From positions 1,798,501 through 1,862,500 of the forward strand of contig NC_015737.1 in the NCBI RefSeq assembly GCF_000270305.1: DNA of 64,000 bases, in the 5' to 3' direction. Position 1 is the first letter of the stretch. Every line of letters begins with the position of its first letter. This DNA is from Clostridium sp. SY8519 (GTDB taxonomy: Bacteria > Bacillota > Clostridia > Lachnospirales > Lachnospiraceae). Shown piece after piece: positions 18,469-27,501 of the stretch. Position numbers and translations under genes: made by a program. The notes under the pieces are model-generated. The model saw only the letters and a program-made list of their open reading frames with translations. It was not told where the DNA came from and made no database searches.

Positions 18469-21400
18469 TGCCAAAAAATCCGGAGATTAAAAAGGTCTTA
18501 GTCATTGGTTCCGGCCCGATCATTATCGGACAGGCAGCAGAGTTTGATTACGCGGGCACCCAGGCCTGCCGGTCGCTGAAGGAAGAAGGCGTGGAAGTAT
18601 GCCTAGTCAATTCCAATCCGGCGACAATTATGACAGATAAGCAGATCGCGGATCAGGTCTACATTGAGCCGCTTACCGTGGATGTATTGAAACAGATCAT
18701 CTTAAAGGAAAAACCGGACAGCGTTCTGCCGACCCTGGGCGGCCAGGCGGGACTGAATCTGGGCATGGAGCTGGCGGAATCCGGCTTCCTGGAAGAAAAC
18801 GGCGTAAAACTGATCGGAACTACGGCCGAGACCATCCGCCGGGCGGAAGACCGTCTGGAATTTAAGCAGACCATGGAAAAACTGAACGAGCCGGTGGCCG
18901 CCTCCCAGGTCGTGCACAATGTGGAGGATGGAATCCGGTTTACAAACACCATCGGCTATCCGGTTGTGCTTCGCCCCGCGTTTACCTTAGGCGGCAGCGG
19001 CGGCGGAATTGCCCACAATGAGACCGAACTGGTGAAAATCCTGGAAAACGGCCTGCGGTTAAGCCGTGTGGGCGAAGTGCTGGTAGAGCGCTGCATTGCC
19101 GGCTGGAAAGAAATCGAATATGAAGTGATGCGGGACGCGGCAGGAAACTGTATCACGGTCTGCAATATGGAAAATATCGACCCGGTGGGCGTACACACAG
19201 GCGACTCCATCGTAGTGGCGCCGTCCCAGACCCTGGGCAACCCGGAATACCAGATGCTGCGTACTTCCGCGCTGAATATTATCAGTGAGTTAAAGATCAC
19301 CGGCGGCTGCAATGTACAGTATGCCTTGAACCCGGACAGCTTTGAATACTGCGTCATCGAGGTGAATCCCCGTGTCAGCCGTTCTTCGGCGCTGGCATCC
19401 AAGGCAACGGGCTATCCCATTGCGAAAGTGGCAGCCAAGATTGCCCTGGGTTACACACTGGATGAGATCAAGAACGCGATCACAGATAAAACCTACGCAA
19501 GCTTTGAGCCCATGCTGGATTACTGCGTGGTAAAGATTCCCCGCCTGCCCTTTGATAAATTCATTACCGCGAAACGGACCCTGACCACACAGATGAAGGC
19601 CACCGGCGAGGTAATGAGCATATGCACTAATTTTGAAGGCGCGCTGATGAAGGCCATTCGTTCGCTGGAACAGCATGTGGATTCCCTGGTAACCGATGAG
19701 TATTCCGGCCTGTCATATGAAAAACTCATGGAACGGCTGGCAGTGGTGGATGACAGGAGAATCTGGGTGATCGCGGAAGCAGTCCGCCGCGGGGTTTCCT
19801 ACGACAAAATCTACGAGATTACAAAAATCGACCGCTGGTTCATCGATAAAATAGCCATCCTGGTGGAGATGGAAGGCCGTCTGCGCAGCGAAGAGCTGAC
19901 ACCGGAACTGCTCCGGGAAGCGAAACGCATCGAATTCCCGGACGGCGTCATTGCCTCCCTGACAGGCAAATCAGAAGAAGAAGTCAGACAGATGCGCCAT
20001 GCCAACGGCATCACTGCATCCTTCAAAATGGTGGATACCTGCGCAGCGGAATTTGAGGCAGCCACACCCTACTACTATTCCTGCTATGACGGTGAGAATG
20101 AGGCCATGGAAACGCATCCGAAAAAGAAAGTGCTGATTCTGGGATCCGGCCCCATCCGCATCGGCCAGGGAATTGAGTTTGATTTCTGCTCGGTTCACTG
20201 TACCTGGGCTTTTGCGAAACGCGGCTATGAGACCATTATCATCAACAACAATCCGGAGACGGTATCCACAGATTTTGACATTGCGGACAAGCTGTATTTT
20301 GAGCCGCTGACCCCGGAAGATGTGGAAAATGTGGTAAATATCGAAAAACCGGATGGCGCTGTCGTGCAGTTCGGCGGACAGACTGCCATTAAACTGACCG
20401 AAAGCCTGATGAAAATGGGCGTGCCGATTCTGGGGACCCGGGCAGAGGATGTGGATGCAGCGGAAGACCGGGAGCTCTTCGATCAGATTCTGCAGAAAAC
20501 CGGTATCCCACGGGCGGCCGGCGGTACGGTATTTACTTCCGCGGAGGCAAAAGAAGTAGCAAACCGTCTGGGTTATCCGGTATTGGTGCGGCCTTCCTAT
20601 GTACTGGGCGGCCAGGGCATGCACATTGCCTTTAACGATGGTGAAATCGTGGAATTTATTGATGAGATCAACAAGATCGCCCAGGATCACCCGATTTTGA
20701 TTGATAAATATCTGATGGGAAAGGAAATTGAAGTAGATGCCGTCTGCGACGGCACCGATATCCTGATTCCGGGTATTATGGAGCATATCGAGCGTACCGG
20801 CGTGCATTCCGGAGACAGTATTTCCGTATATCCGGCGCCCACCATCAGCGAAGAAGTCAAAAAAACACTGGTGGACTATACCGGACGCCTGGCACAGGCG
20901 CTCCACGTGGTGGGACTGATCAACATCCAGTTTATCGTGATGCATGACGAGGTATATGTGATCGAGGTAAATCCCCGTTCTTCCAGAACGGTACCTTATA
21001 TCAGCAAGGTAACCGGTATTCCCATCGTCGATCTGGCAGCACGTGTCATTATGGGTGAGACCATACGCGGCATGGGATATGAGCCGGGACTGGCACCGGA
21101 GGCGGATTATATTGCCATCAAGATGCCCGTCTTCTCCACAGAGAAGCTGCGGGGCGCAGAGATCAGCCTGGGACCGGAGATGAAATCCACCGGCGAATGT
21201 CTGGGCATTGCAAAGAATTTCAACGAAGCGCTGTACAAGGCATTTCTCGGCGCCGGCGTCCGTCTGCCGAAATACAAGCAGATGATTATGACGGTCAGAG
21301 ACGCGGACAAACCGGAGGCAGTGGGAGTCGCAAAGCGGTTTGAAAAGCTTGGCTACCGGATCTACGCCACCAGGAGTACGGCCCGTTATCTGCAGGAGCA

Positions 21401-21671
21401 CGGCGTGGATGCCCGTCAGGTAAACAAGATCTCACAGGAATCTCCTACGGTAATGGACCTTCTGCTGGGACATAAAATCGATCTTGTCATCGACACACCG
21501 ACCCAGGGACGGGACAAGAGCCGGGACGGATTCCTGATCCGGCGTACGGCTATTGAGACGGGAATTAACTGCCTGACTTCCATGGATACCGCGAACGCCC
21601 TGGCCCGCAGCCTGGAGACCGCGCAGGATTCCATGACCATGATTGATATCGCAAAAGTAAAAAATCTGTAA
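18468..21671 (+). CDS. carB: Carbamoyl-phosphate synthase large subunit
   Basis: 1067 residues with the duplicated ATP-grasp architecture. The first half (1 to about 550) starts KVLVIGSGPIIIGQAAEFDYAG and makes carboxyphosphate and carbamate. The second half starts KVLILGSGPIRIGQGIEFD and phosphorylates carbamate. The last about 140 residues are the MGS-like allosteric domain. Length is normal. It overlaps carA by one base and ends at a clear terminator. The single copy would have to serve both the arginine and pyrimidine pathways unless others exist outside the window. Confidence 0.97.
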   Translation: MPKNPEIKKVLVIGSGPIIIGQAAEFDYAGTQACRSLKEEGVEVCLVNSNPATIMTDKQIADQVYIEPLTVDVLKQIILKEKPDSVLPTLGGQAGLNLGMELAESGFLEENGVKLIGTTAETIRRAEDRLEFKQTMEKLNEPVAASQVVHNVEDGIRFTNTIGYPVVLRPAFTLGGSGGGIAHNETELVKILENGLRLSRVGEVLVERCIAGWKEIEYEVMRDAAGNCITVCNMENIDPVGVHTGDSIVVAPSQTLGNPEYQMLRTSALNIISELKITGGCNVQYALNPDSFEYCVIEVNPRVSRSSALASKATGYPIAKVAAKIALGYTLDEIKNAITDKTYASFEPMLDYCVVKIPRLPFDKFITAKRTLTTQMKATGEVMSICTNFEGALMKAIRSLEQHVDSLVTDEYSGLSYEKLMERLAVVDDRRIWVIAEAVRRGVSYDKIYEITKIDRWFIDKIAILVEMEGRLRSEELTPELLREAKRIEFPDGVIASLTGKSEEEVRQMRHANGITASFKMVDTCAAEFEAATPYYYSCYDGENEAMETHPKKKVLILGSGPIRIGQGIEFDFCSVHCTWAFAKRGYETIIINNNPETVSTDFDIADKLYFEPLTPEDVENVVNIEKPDGAVVQFGGQTAIKLTESLMKMGVPILGTRAEDVDAAEDRELFDQILQKTGIPRAAGGTVFTSAEAKEVANRLGYPVLVRPSYVLGGQGMHIAFNDGEIVEFIDEINKIAQDHPILIDKYLMGKEIEVDAVCDGTDILIPGIMEHIERTGVHSGDSISVYPAPTISEEVKKTLVDYTGRLAQALHVVGLINIQFIVMHDEVYVIEVNPRSSRTVPYISKVTGIPIVDLAARVIMGETIRGMGYEPGLAPEADYIAIKMPVFSTEKLRGAEISLGPEMKSTGECLGIAKNFNEALYKAFLGAGVRLPKYKQMIMTVRDADKPEAVGVAKRFEKLGYRIYATRSTARYLQEHGVDARQVNKISQESPTVMDLLLGHKIDLVIDTPTQGRDKSRDGFLIRRTAIETGINCLTSMDTANALARSLETAQDSMTMIDIAKVKNL

Positions 21672-21680
21672 GCAGAGCGC

Positions 21681-21724
21681 AGCAGAGCCGCCGGAGTTTC
21701 CCCGGTGTCTCTGCTGTATTTTTT
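21681..21724 (+). terminator. Terminator after carB
   Basis: AGCAGAG pairs with CTCTGCT, with a further GCCGG/CCGGT-type inner stem, and a six-T run follows at about 21718-21724. Confidence 0.85.
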
Positions 21725-22139
21725 ATGGCCCGCTGCGGCATCTGACTGCAAAATATAAGAATCTTCTCATTTCATATAAAGAAACACTCAGCGAAAGTAA
21801 AAAAGCAGGTCTGGCACACATATTGCAAATGCGCTTAAACACTGGAAAAATCGATTTTGTACAGGATTAAGTTCAATAAAATCATCTTGTACAATTGCAA
21901 TAAGATAGGGAAAGTGGTATTATTATTTCCAGATAGAATGTTAAATAATTATCAGAGTTTGCATGTGATCTCTTGAAACTAGTTAACAAAAAGCAGGCAG
22001 AATATTGCCGTTTCTTATTCGATTTTGCCAAAAGTCGAGTTGCATATTTGCGGTTGAAGTGGTAGTATTTATATGTCTAGCGTTGGTCTGTGCTGCAAAG
22101 TGCGGATCAGGTAAAAAGTTCAAAAAGGAGAGAAGAATA
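21725..22139 (+). promoter_or_regulatory. thl upstream region with strong promoter and long leader
   Basis: A 415-base region without a gene. TTGCAA (21895-21900), a 17-base spacer and TATTAT (21918-21923) with an extended-10 TGG form a strong promoter. This implies a 5' leader of about 210 bases before the thl start. TTGTACA occurs at 21857-21863 and again at 21887-21893, 30 bases apart. The longer TTGTACAATTG recurs at 24577-24587 upstream of the two-component regulator. I cannot name a regulator for these repeats. Confidence 0.6.
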
Positions 22140-23327
22140 ATGGCAAACAAAGTTGTATTAGCAGGCGCATGCCGTACTGCTATCGGTAAAATGGGTGGAC
22201 AGTTTGGTAATACTCCGGCAGTAGAGCTGGGATCTGTTGTTATCAAAGAAGCAGTGAACCGCGCCGGCATCAAACCTACCGATGTAGATGAGGTAATGAT
22301 GGGCTGTGTTATCCAGGCTACCCTGGGACAGAACCCGGCACGTCAGGCGTCCGTAAAAGCCGGTATCCCGGTTGAGACACCTGCATTTACCCTGAATGTA
22401 GTTTGCGGTTCCGGTCTGAAATGTGTGAACGAAGCAGCCAACATGATCATGGCTGGCCAGGCAGACGTAGTTGTTGCAGGCGGTATGGAGAGCATGTCCA
22501 TGGCACCTTTCGCACTGCCGAAAGCACGTTTCGGATACAGAATGTTCAACAATACCTTAGTTGACTGCATGGTTAACGATGCACTGTGGGATGCATTTAA
22601 CAACTATCATATGATGATTACCGCAGAGAATATCTGCGATCAGTGGAAACTGACCCGTGAGGAACTGGATGAGTTCGCAGCAGCTTCTCAGCAGAAAGCA
22701 GTAGCAGCTCAGGAGAACGGCGCATTCAAAGATGAGATCGTTCCGGTTCCGGTTAAGAAGAAAAAAGAAACCGTTATGGTAGATACCGATGAGGGACCTC
22801 GTCCGGGCACAACCGCAGAAAGCCTCAGCAAGTTAAAATGCTGCTCCGGCAAAGAAGGCGGACTGGTTACAGCAGGTAACGCTTCCGGTATCAACGACGG
22901 CGCTGCTGCAGTCGTTCTGATGAGCGAAGAGAAAGCAAAAGAGCTCGGCGTAAAACCGATGGCTACTTTCGTAGCAGGCGCACTGGCTGGCTGCGATCCT
23001 AAGATCATGGGTATCGGACCTGTTCCGGCTACCAAGAAAGCATTAAAGATCGCCGGCCTTACAATGGATGACCTGGGACTGTATGAAGCAAACGAAGCAT
23101 TCGCTGCTCAGTCTGTTGCAGTAGGCAAAGAGCTTGGCTTTGACCCTGCAAAATTAAACGTAAACGGCGGCGCAATCGCGCTCGGACATCCGGTTGGAGC
23201 TTCCGGATGCCGTATCCTTGTAACACTGCTGCATGCGATGGCTAAGAGACCGGAAGTAAAATACGGTCTGGCTACTCTGTGCATCGGCGGCGGCATGGGC
23301 TGCGCTACCATCGTAGAAAGAGCATAA
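22140..23327 (+). CDS. thlA: Acetyl-CoA acetyltransferase (thiolase)
   Basis: Condenses two acetyl-CoA to acetoacetyl-CoA, the first step of butyrate formation. With the ATG at 22140 it has 395 residues. The nucleophile is Cys89 in [20 protein letters not shown] and CIGGGMG near the C-terminus supply the other catalytic His and Cys. AAGGAG precedes the start, which rules out the upstream in-frame codon at 22005. Codon choice differs visibly from neighbours (many GTT, GTA, GCA and GCT), as expected for a highly expressed gene. hbd follows after about 260 bases with its own leader. Confidence 0.96.
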   Translation: MANKVVLAGACRTAIGKMGGQFGNTPAVELGSVVIKEAVNRAGIKPTDVDEVMMGCVIQATLGQNPARQASVKAGIPVETPAFTLNVVCGSGLKCVNEAANMIMAGQADVVVAGGMESMSMAPFALPKARFGYRMFNNTLVDCMVNDALWDAFNNYHMMITAENICDQWKLTREELDEFAAASQQKAVAAQENGAFKDEIVPVPVKKKKETVMVDTDEGPRPGTTAESLSKLKCCSGKEGGLVTAGNASGINDGAAAVVLMSEEKAKELGVKPMATFVAGALAGCDPKIMGIGPVPATKKALKIAGLTMDDLGLYEANEAFAAQSVAVGKELGFDPAKLNVNGGAIALGHPVGASGCRILVTLLHAMAKRPEVKYGLATLCIGGGMGCATIVERA

Positions 23328-23371
23328 TTTCATTCGAATCAGAATGTAAGATACGATTCAGATGACAGAAC

Positions 23372-23542
23372 GGGGGAGTCCTGACCCGGGCTCCCCTTAC
23401 TCTGAATCCTGCAAAGTATACAGGATCAGCGCTTGTTCGGTGAGGATAAGAATTTATTCTGTCATAGGACGGAATCCTGCGGGATTCCGTATTATGAGAG
23501 CGTAGGTTTGTTCCGGTTGCATTTAACTGCCTCCGCAGTTAA
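23372..23542 (+). promoter_or_regulatory. thl-hbd spacer with three hairpins
   Basis: GGGGAGTCC/GGGCTCCCC (23373-23396) can end the thl message, though its T-run is weak. ACGGAATCC/GGATTCCGT (23469-23490) is a 9-bp stem with a four-base loop. TTAACTGC/GCAGTTAA (23523-23542) is a perfect 8-bp stem ending about 45 bases before the hbd start. These may set message stability or ribosome access for a highly expressed gene. Structures are seen; function is inferred. Confidence 0.5.
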
Positions 23543-23588
23543 TGATATATGACTTTAAAAAAATTTATATTTTAAGGAGGACTTCAGA

Positions 23589-24428
23589 ATGAAAGTTGGA
23601 GTAATTGGCGCAGGAACAATGGGCAGTGGTATTGCTCAGGCATTTGCAACAACCGAAGGATATGAAGTATATCTGTGTGACATCAATGATGAATTTGCGG
23701 CAAATGGCAAGAAAAAGATTGAGAAATCTCTTACCAAATTAGTAAGCAAAGGAAAAATGGAAGAAGCTGCAAAAGATGCAGTTCTTGCAAAAATCACTAC
23801 AGGTACCAAAGATATTTGTACAGAGGCTGACCTGATCGTTGAGGCAGCTCTGGAAGTAATGGAAATCAAACAGCAGACATTCAAAGAGCTGCAGGACATC
23901 GTTCCGAAGACCTGTATGTTCGCAACCAACACCTCTTCCCTGTCCATCACAGAGATCGGCGCTGGTCTGGACCGTCCGGTAATCGGCATGCATTTCTTCA
24001 ATCCGGCTCCTGTAATGAAACTGATTGAGGTTATCCAGGGCGGAAACACACCGGATGAGATGAAAGACAAGATTGTTGAAATCGCAAAGGCAATCGGCAA
24101 GACTCCGGTAGAAGTAAAAGAGGCTCCGGGCTTTGTAGTTAACCGTATCCTGATCCCTATGATCAACGAGGCAGTTGGCATCTACGCAGAAGGCATCGCT
24201 TCCGTAGAGGGTATTGATACCGCTATGAAACTGGGCGCAAACCATCCGATGGGCCCGCTGGCTCTGGGCGATCTGATAGGTCTGGATATCTGCCTGGCTA
24301 TCATGGATGTTCTGTACAATGAGACCCATGATTCCAAATACCGCGCACATGTACTGCTTCGTAAGATGGTACGTGCCGGCAAGCTGGGCCGCAAGACCGG
24401 AATCGGTTTCTACGATTACAGCAAATAA
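23589..24428 (+). CDS. hbd: 3-hydroxybutyryl-CoA dehydrogenase
   Basis: Reduces acetoacetyl-CoA to 3-hydroxybutyryl-CoA with NAD(P)H. The 279-residue length is typical. The N-terminal Rossmann motif is VIGAGTMGSGIAQAF (4-18). MHFFNPAPVMKLIEVI carries the catalytic His, and APGFVVNRI opens the C-terminal helical domain. TTTTAAGGAGGACTTCAG places a near-perfect ribosome binding site before the ATG. Codon bias resembles thl. In many butyrate producers crt, bcd and etfBA lie in the same cluster; here they do not follow, so those steps must be encoded elsewhere. Confidence 0.96.
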   Translation: MKVGVIGAGTMGSGIAQAFATTEGYEVYLCDINDEFAANGKKKIEKSLTKLVSKGKMEEAAKDAVLAKITTGTKDICTEADLIVEAALEVMEIKQQTFKELQDIVPKTCMFATNTSSLSITEIGAGLDRPVIGMHFFNPAPVMKLIEVIQGGNTPDEMKDKIVEIAKAIGKTPVEVKEAPGFVVNRILIPMINEAVGIYAEGIASVEGIDTAMKLGANHPMGPLALGDLIGLDICLAIMDVLYNETHDSKYRAHVLLRKMVRAGKLGRKTGIGFYDYSK

Positions 24429-24452
24429 AACCGCAGACACGGTGGATACACA

Positions 24453-24482
24453 GGACAGAGGGTTTTCCCTCTGTCCTTTTTT
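24453..24482 (+). terminator. Terminator after hbd
   Basis: GGACAGAGGG and CCCTCTGTCC form a perfect 10-bp stem with a TTTT loop, followed by six T residues. Confidence 0.95.
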
Positions 24483-24531
24483 ACGTGCGCCCGCCAGGGA
24501 ATCTGAAGCAATCAGCCGCCTCCAACCCCTA

Positions 24532-24559
24532 TTTACGCAGAATTTACATACACTATAGA
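24532..24559 (+). promoter_or_regulatory. PhoP-box-like direct repeat before the response regulator
   Basis: TTTACG (24532-24537) and TTTACA (24543-24548) are spaced 11 bases start to start, the spacing of Gram-positive PhoP boxes, and TATAGA (24554-24559) follows. This suggests autoregulation of the downstream two-component genes. Two repeats only; inference. Confidence 0.4.
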
Positions 24560-24684
24560 CAGACGGAAGAGCTGTTTTGTACAATTGATCCATAGCAGAG
24601 AAATGAATGAAGCAGAGCCGGCAAGAAGCCCGTGTGCTGACGGACTGTGGATGCTGCCGGAGAAAGAACAGTGGGAGATTGCAA

Positions 24685-25371
24685 ATGAGTCTGATCTATA
24701 TTGTGGAAGATGATACCAATATCCTGGAGATTGAAGAATTCGCGCTGACCAGCAGCGGCTATGAAGTCCGCGGCTTCGGAAATGCCAATGATTTTTATGA
24801 AGCACTGAAGGAAGACCGGCCTTCTCTGGTGCTTCTGGATGTGATGCTGCCGGATGAAGACGGACTTGAGATCCTGGAGAAATTAAGAAAATCCAGGGAA
24901 ACGGTCATGATACCGGTGATTATGGTGACCGCCAAAACCACAGAAATCGACAAAGTCCGAGGGCTGGATATGGGGGCGGACGATTATATCAGCAAACCCT
25001 TCGGCGTCCTGGAACTGATCGCCAGGGTAAAGGCCCTGCTTCGCCGCAGTTCCGATGTGCTGGACACTTCGTACTATGAGTTTGAGGATATTGTCCTGGA
25101 TGACAAAAAACATGAAGTACAGACCGCAGAGGGAAAAGTGGAACTGACCTTTAAAGAGTATCAGCTGCTGAAAATGCTGATGCAGTATCAGGGCATGGTG
25201 GTGAAACGCAGCCACCTGATGGATGAAATCTGGGGCACGGATTTTACCGGTGAGTCCAGGACTCTGGACATGCATATTCGTACCCTGCGAAAAAAACTGG
25301 GAGATTCCGGCAGGTTTATTCAGACCGTGCGGAATGTGGGATATGCGTTAAATCACACCGATGAGGCATAG
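24685..25371 (+). CDS. OmpR/PhoB-family response regulator
   Basis: 228 residues. The receiver domain (about 1-120) has the acidic pair in YIVEDD, the phosphorylatable Asp in LVLLDVMLPDEDG and the switch lysine in YISKPFG. The C-terminal half is a winged-helix DNA-binding domain ending in the usual LDMHIRTLRKKLGD and VRNVGY. The ATG at 24685 follows GGGAGATTGCAA; the open frame upstream is spacer. The histidine kinase gene starts 9 bases downstream. Overall it resembles PhoP/PhoB regulators, and the TTTACA repeats upstream fit that, but the stimulus is not proven. Confidence 0.92.
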   Translation: MSLIYIVEDDTNILEIEEFALTSSGYEVRGFGNANDFYEALKEDRPSLVLLDVMLPDEDGLEILEKLRKSRETVMIPVIMVTAKTTEIDKVRGLDMGADDYISKPFGVLELIARVKALLRRSSDVLDTSYYEFEDIVLDDKKHEVQTAEGKVELTFKEYQLLKMLMQYQGMVVKRSHLMDEIWGTDFTGESRTLDMHIRTLRKKLGDSGRFIQTVRNVGYALNHTDEA

Positions 25372-25380
25372 GATGGACCG

Positions 25381-26781
25381 ATGAAAACAAACAGAAGATA
25401 CCGACAGGAAAATCACAGCGTGGGACTGAAGCGGAGGATCAACCGCAGATTTATCGGCATCGCGCTGCTGGCGATTGTGCTGACACTTTGCATGTCTTCG
25501 GTGGTGTATTTTCGCTATATCAGAAATCTGGAAATCTCCAATCTGCGCAATCAGATGGAAATTCTTTTGCAGTCCGGAAAACTGGATCACGGGATTCAGG
25601 CGGAAGAACTGAACAAACTTTACGGGATGGAGACCAGAAACCTGCGCCTGACCATTATCAAGCAGGACGGCACCGTACTTTATGACAGTGAGGCGGACTC
25701 CGCCAAACTGGAAAACCATCTGACCCGTCCGGAGATCCGGCAGGCAATTTCCAGCGGTTCCGGTTCCGATGCCCGCCGTTCAAATACAGTGGGGGCGATT
25801 TCTTTTTATTACGCGAAACGCATGAGCAATGGCAATATTGTGCGGATTGCCACGGAGATCGGATATCTGTGGAATATTCTTGTGATTCTCATGCCCAGTA
25901 TGTTTATTATTTTTGTTGTGATCTGGCTGATCTGCCTGTTTCTGGGATATGGGATGACGAACCGGATTCTTCGTCCCATCCGGACACTGGCGTCGGACCT
26001 GGACGATGCGGAAAAGATTGAAACCTATGAAGAAATCCAGCCTCTGATTGAAAAAATTTCCACACAGCATCAGCAGCTGAAAAAAAGCGCGCGAATGCGT
26101 CAGGAATTTACCGCAAATGTTTCCCATGAGCTGAAGACACCGCTGACTTCCATTTCCGGATATGCGGAGCTGATTGAGACTGGATTGGCTTCCGGAAAAG
26201 ATATCAAACGGTTTTCCCGGGAGATCTGCAAAAATTCCGAGCGTATGCAGGGACTGATTACAGACATTCTGCATCTGTCCGAACTAGATTCTTCGGATGG
26301 AGAGATTGAAAAGACGCCGCTGGATCTGAAAAAGCTGGCGGAAGATACCAGAGATCTGCTGCAGATGACTGCCGAGCAGTATCAGGTGGATGTCATCGTA
26401 GACGGAAAGCCGCAGATCGTTGCCTGCAACCGACGTATGATGGACGAATTGGTCTACAATCTGTGCGACAATGCCATTCGCTATAATGAGCCCGGTGGAA
26501 AAGTGTGGATTCACACGGGAGAGACAGACGGAAGGGCCTATCTCGCGGTGCAGGATACAGGCATCGGGATTCGCGAGGAAGAACAGGACCGGATTTTTGA
26601 GCGGTTTTACCGGGTGGATAAGAGCCGTTCCCGTCAGACCGGCGGCACGGGCCTGGGGCTTGCGATCGTCAAACATATCGCGGCCCTGCATCGGGCAGAG
26701 ATATTGATTGACAGCAAACTGGGCGTTGGAACCACGATAGAGATTCGTTTCCCCTCACAAAAAGAAGGGAGAAAGAGCTGA
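25381..26781 (+). CDS. PhoR-like sensor histidine kinase
   Basis: 466 residues. One transmembrane helix lies at about 24-44 and a second at about 160-185, enclosing an extracellular sensor of about 115 residues. Then follow a HAMP-like linker, the phosphoacceptor His in NVSHELKTPLTSISGYAEL, and the ATPase domain with NLCDNAIRYN, DTGIGI and GGTGLGLAIVKHI. Order and length match PhoR-type kinases. It is transcribed with the response regulator just upstream. No terminator is obvious after it; the next gene is convergent. Confidence 0.93.
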   Translation: MKTNRRYRQENHSVGLKRRINRRFIGIALLAIVLTLCMSSVVYFRYIRNLEISNLRNQMEILLQSGKLDHGIQAEELNKLYGMETRNLRLTIIKQDGTVLYDSEADSAKLENHLTRPEIRQAISSGSGSDARRSNTVGAISFYYAKRMSNGNIVRIATEIGYLWNILVILMPSMFIIFVVIWLICLFLGYGMTNRILRPIRTLASDLDDAEKIETYEEIQPLIEKISTQHQQLKKSARMRQEFTANVSHELKTPLTSISGYAELIETGLASGKDIKRFSREICKNSERMQGLITDILHLSELDSSDGEIEKTPLDLKKLAEDTRDLLQMTAEQYQVDVIVDGKPQIVACNRRMMDELVYNLCDNAIRYNEPGGKVWIHTGETDGRAYLAVQDTGIGIREEEQDRIFERFYRVDKSRSRQTGGTGLGLAIVKHIAALHRAEILIDSKLGVGTTIEIRFPSQKEGRKS

Positions 26782-26822
26782 AAGATACAGAGAAAAGGCA
26801 TGCAGCTTCTGGCCGGCAGGGA

Positions 26823-27326
26823 TCAGGGATCCCGGGTCAGATACAGCATGCCTTTTTCTTCATCGATCCGGCCTTCCGGAAAGAGTCCTCGCTGTATCAT
26901 GCGGCGAAGCTGTCGGCAGGTGTTTGCGGCGGGTTCCCCGCAGGATTCTGCCAGTTCTGCTATGGGCAGACAGACGCGGGGGCCGATTTTGCTGATATAG
27001 GTATAAAATCGAATGTACCAGCGAAAGCGCCGCCAGCCCAGGACAAAGAGCAGGATACCGACCGGAAGCAATACCGCCAAGATCCGGACCGCGGTAAGGG
27101 CATAGGCGTTGAGGGGATGAGAAATCTGAAACACCGCCAGAAAGACCAGACCGGCAGCGGAGACGCAGGCGGCGGTCAGGCCGGTGGCAACCAGCAGAGA
27201 GACAAATACACTCTTTTCCGGTGCAATCGGGTAGGGCAGCGTACTGCGCAGATCCGGCTCCCGGGGCTCAGCTTCGTCGGCTTCCGGCCGGGGACTTTTA
27301 TATGGAAAAAACGGGTGAAATTTCAT
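26823..27326 (-). CDS. Small membrane protein, XpaC-like C-terminal motif
   Basis: 167 residues from the ATG at 27326, which follows GAAGGAGGAACTGTC on the minus strand. An acidic N-terminus leads into two transmembrane helices (about 40-62 and 72-92). The C-terminal about 65 residues start WYIRFYTYISKIGPR and read like the helical region next to the membrane in proteins annotated as 5-bromo-4-chloroindolyl phosphate hydrolysis (XpaC) family. That similarity is by eye only. It stands alone and is convergent with the histidine kinase. Function unknown. Confidence 0.65.
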   Translation of the reverse strand: MKFHPFFPYKSPRPEADEAEPREPDLRSTLPYPIAPEKSVFVSLLVATGLTAACVSAAGLVFLAVFQISHPLNAYALTAVRILAVLLPVGILLFVLGWRRFRWYIRFYTYISKIGPRVCLPIAELAESCGEPAANTCRQLRRMIQRGLFPEGRIDEEKGMLYLTRDP

Positions 27327-27501
27327 GACAGTTCCTCCTTCGGGCACCTTCTGCAGGCGCGACTGCTGAACAGTTTACTCATTATAGATGTTTTTTGTGA
27401 AAAATACAATGGACATCCCGGCCGGTGATCGTGTTCATCCCGGAGGATTTGTGCTAAACTGTTGGTGTAGATTGATGAAACAAAAGAGAGGTTGCAGAGG
27501 T

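Noticed and set aside
19971..21401. 476-codon minus-strand frame inside carB
   Set aside because: carB is complete on the other strand and the minus frame has no start signal or family features.
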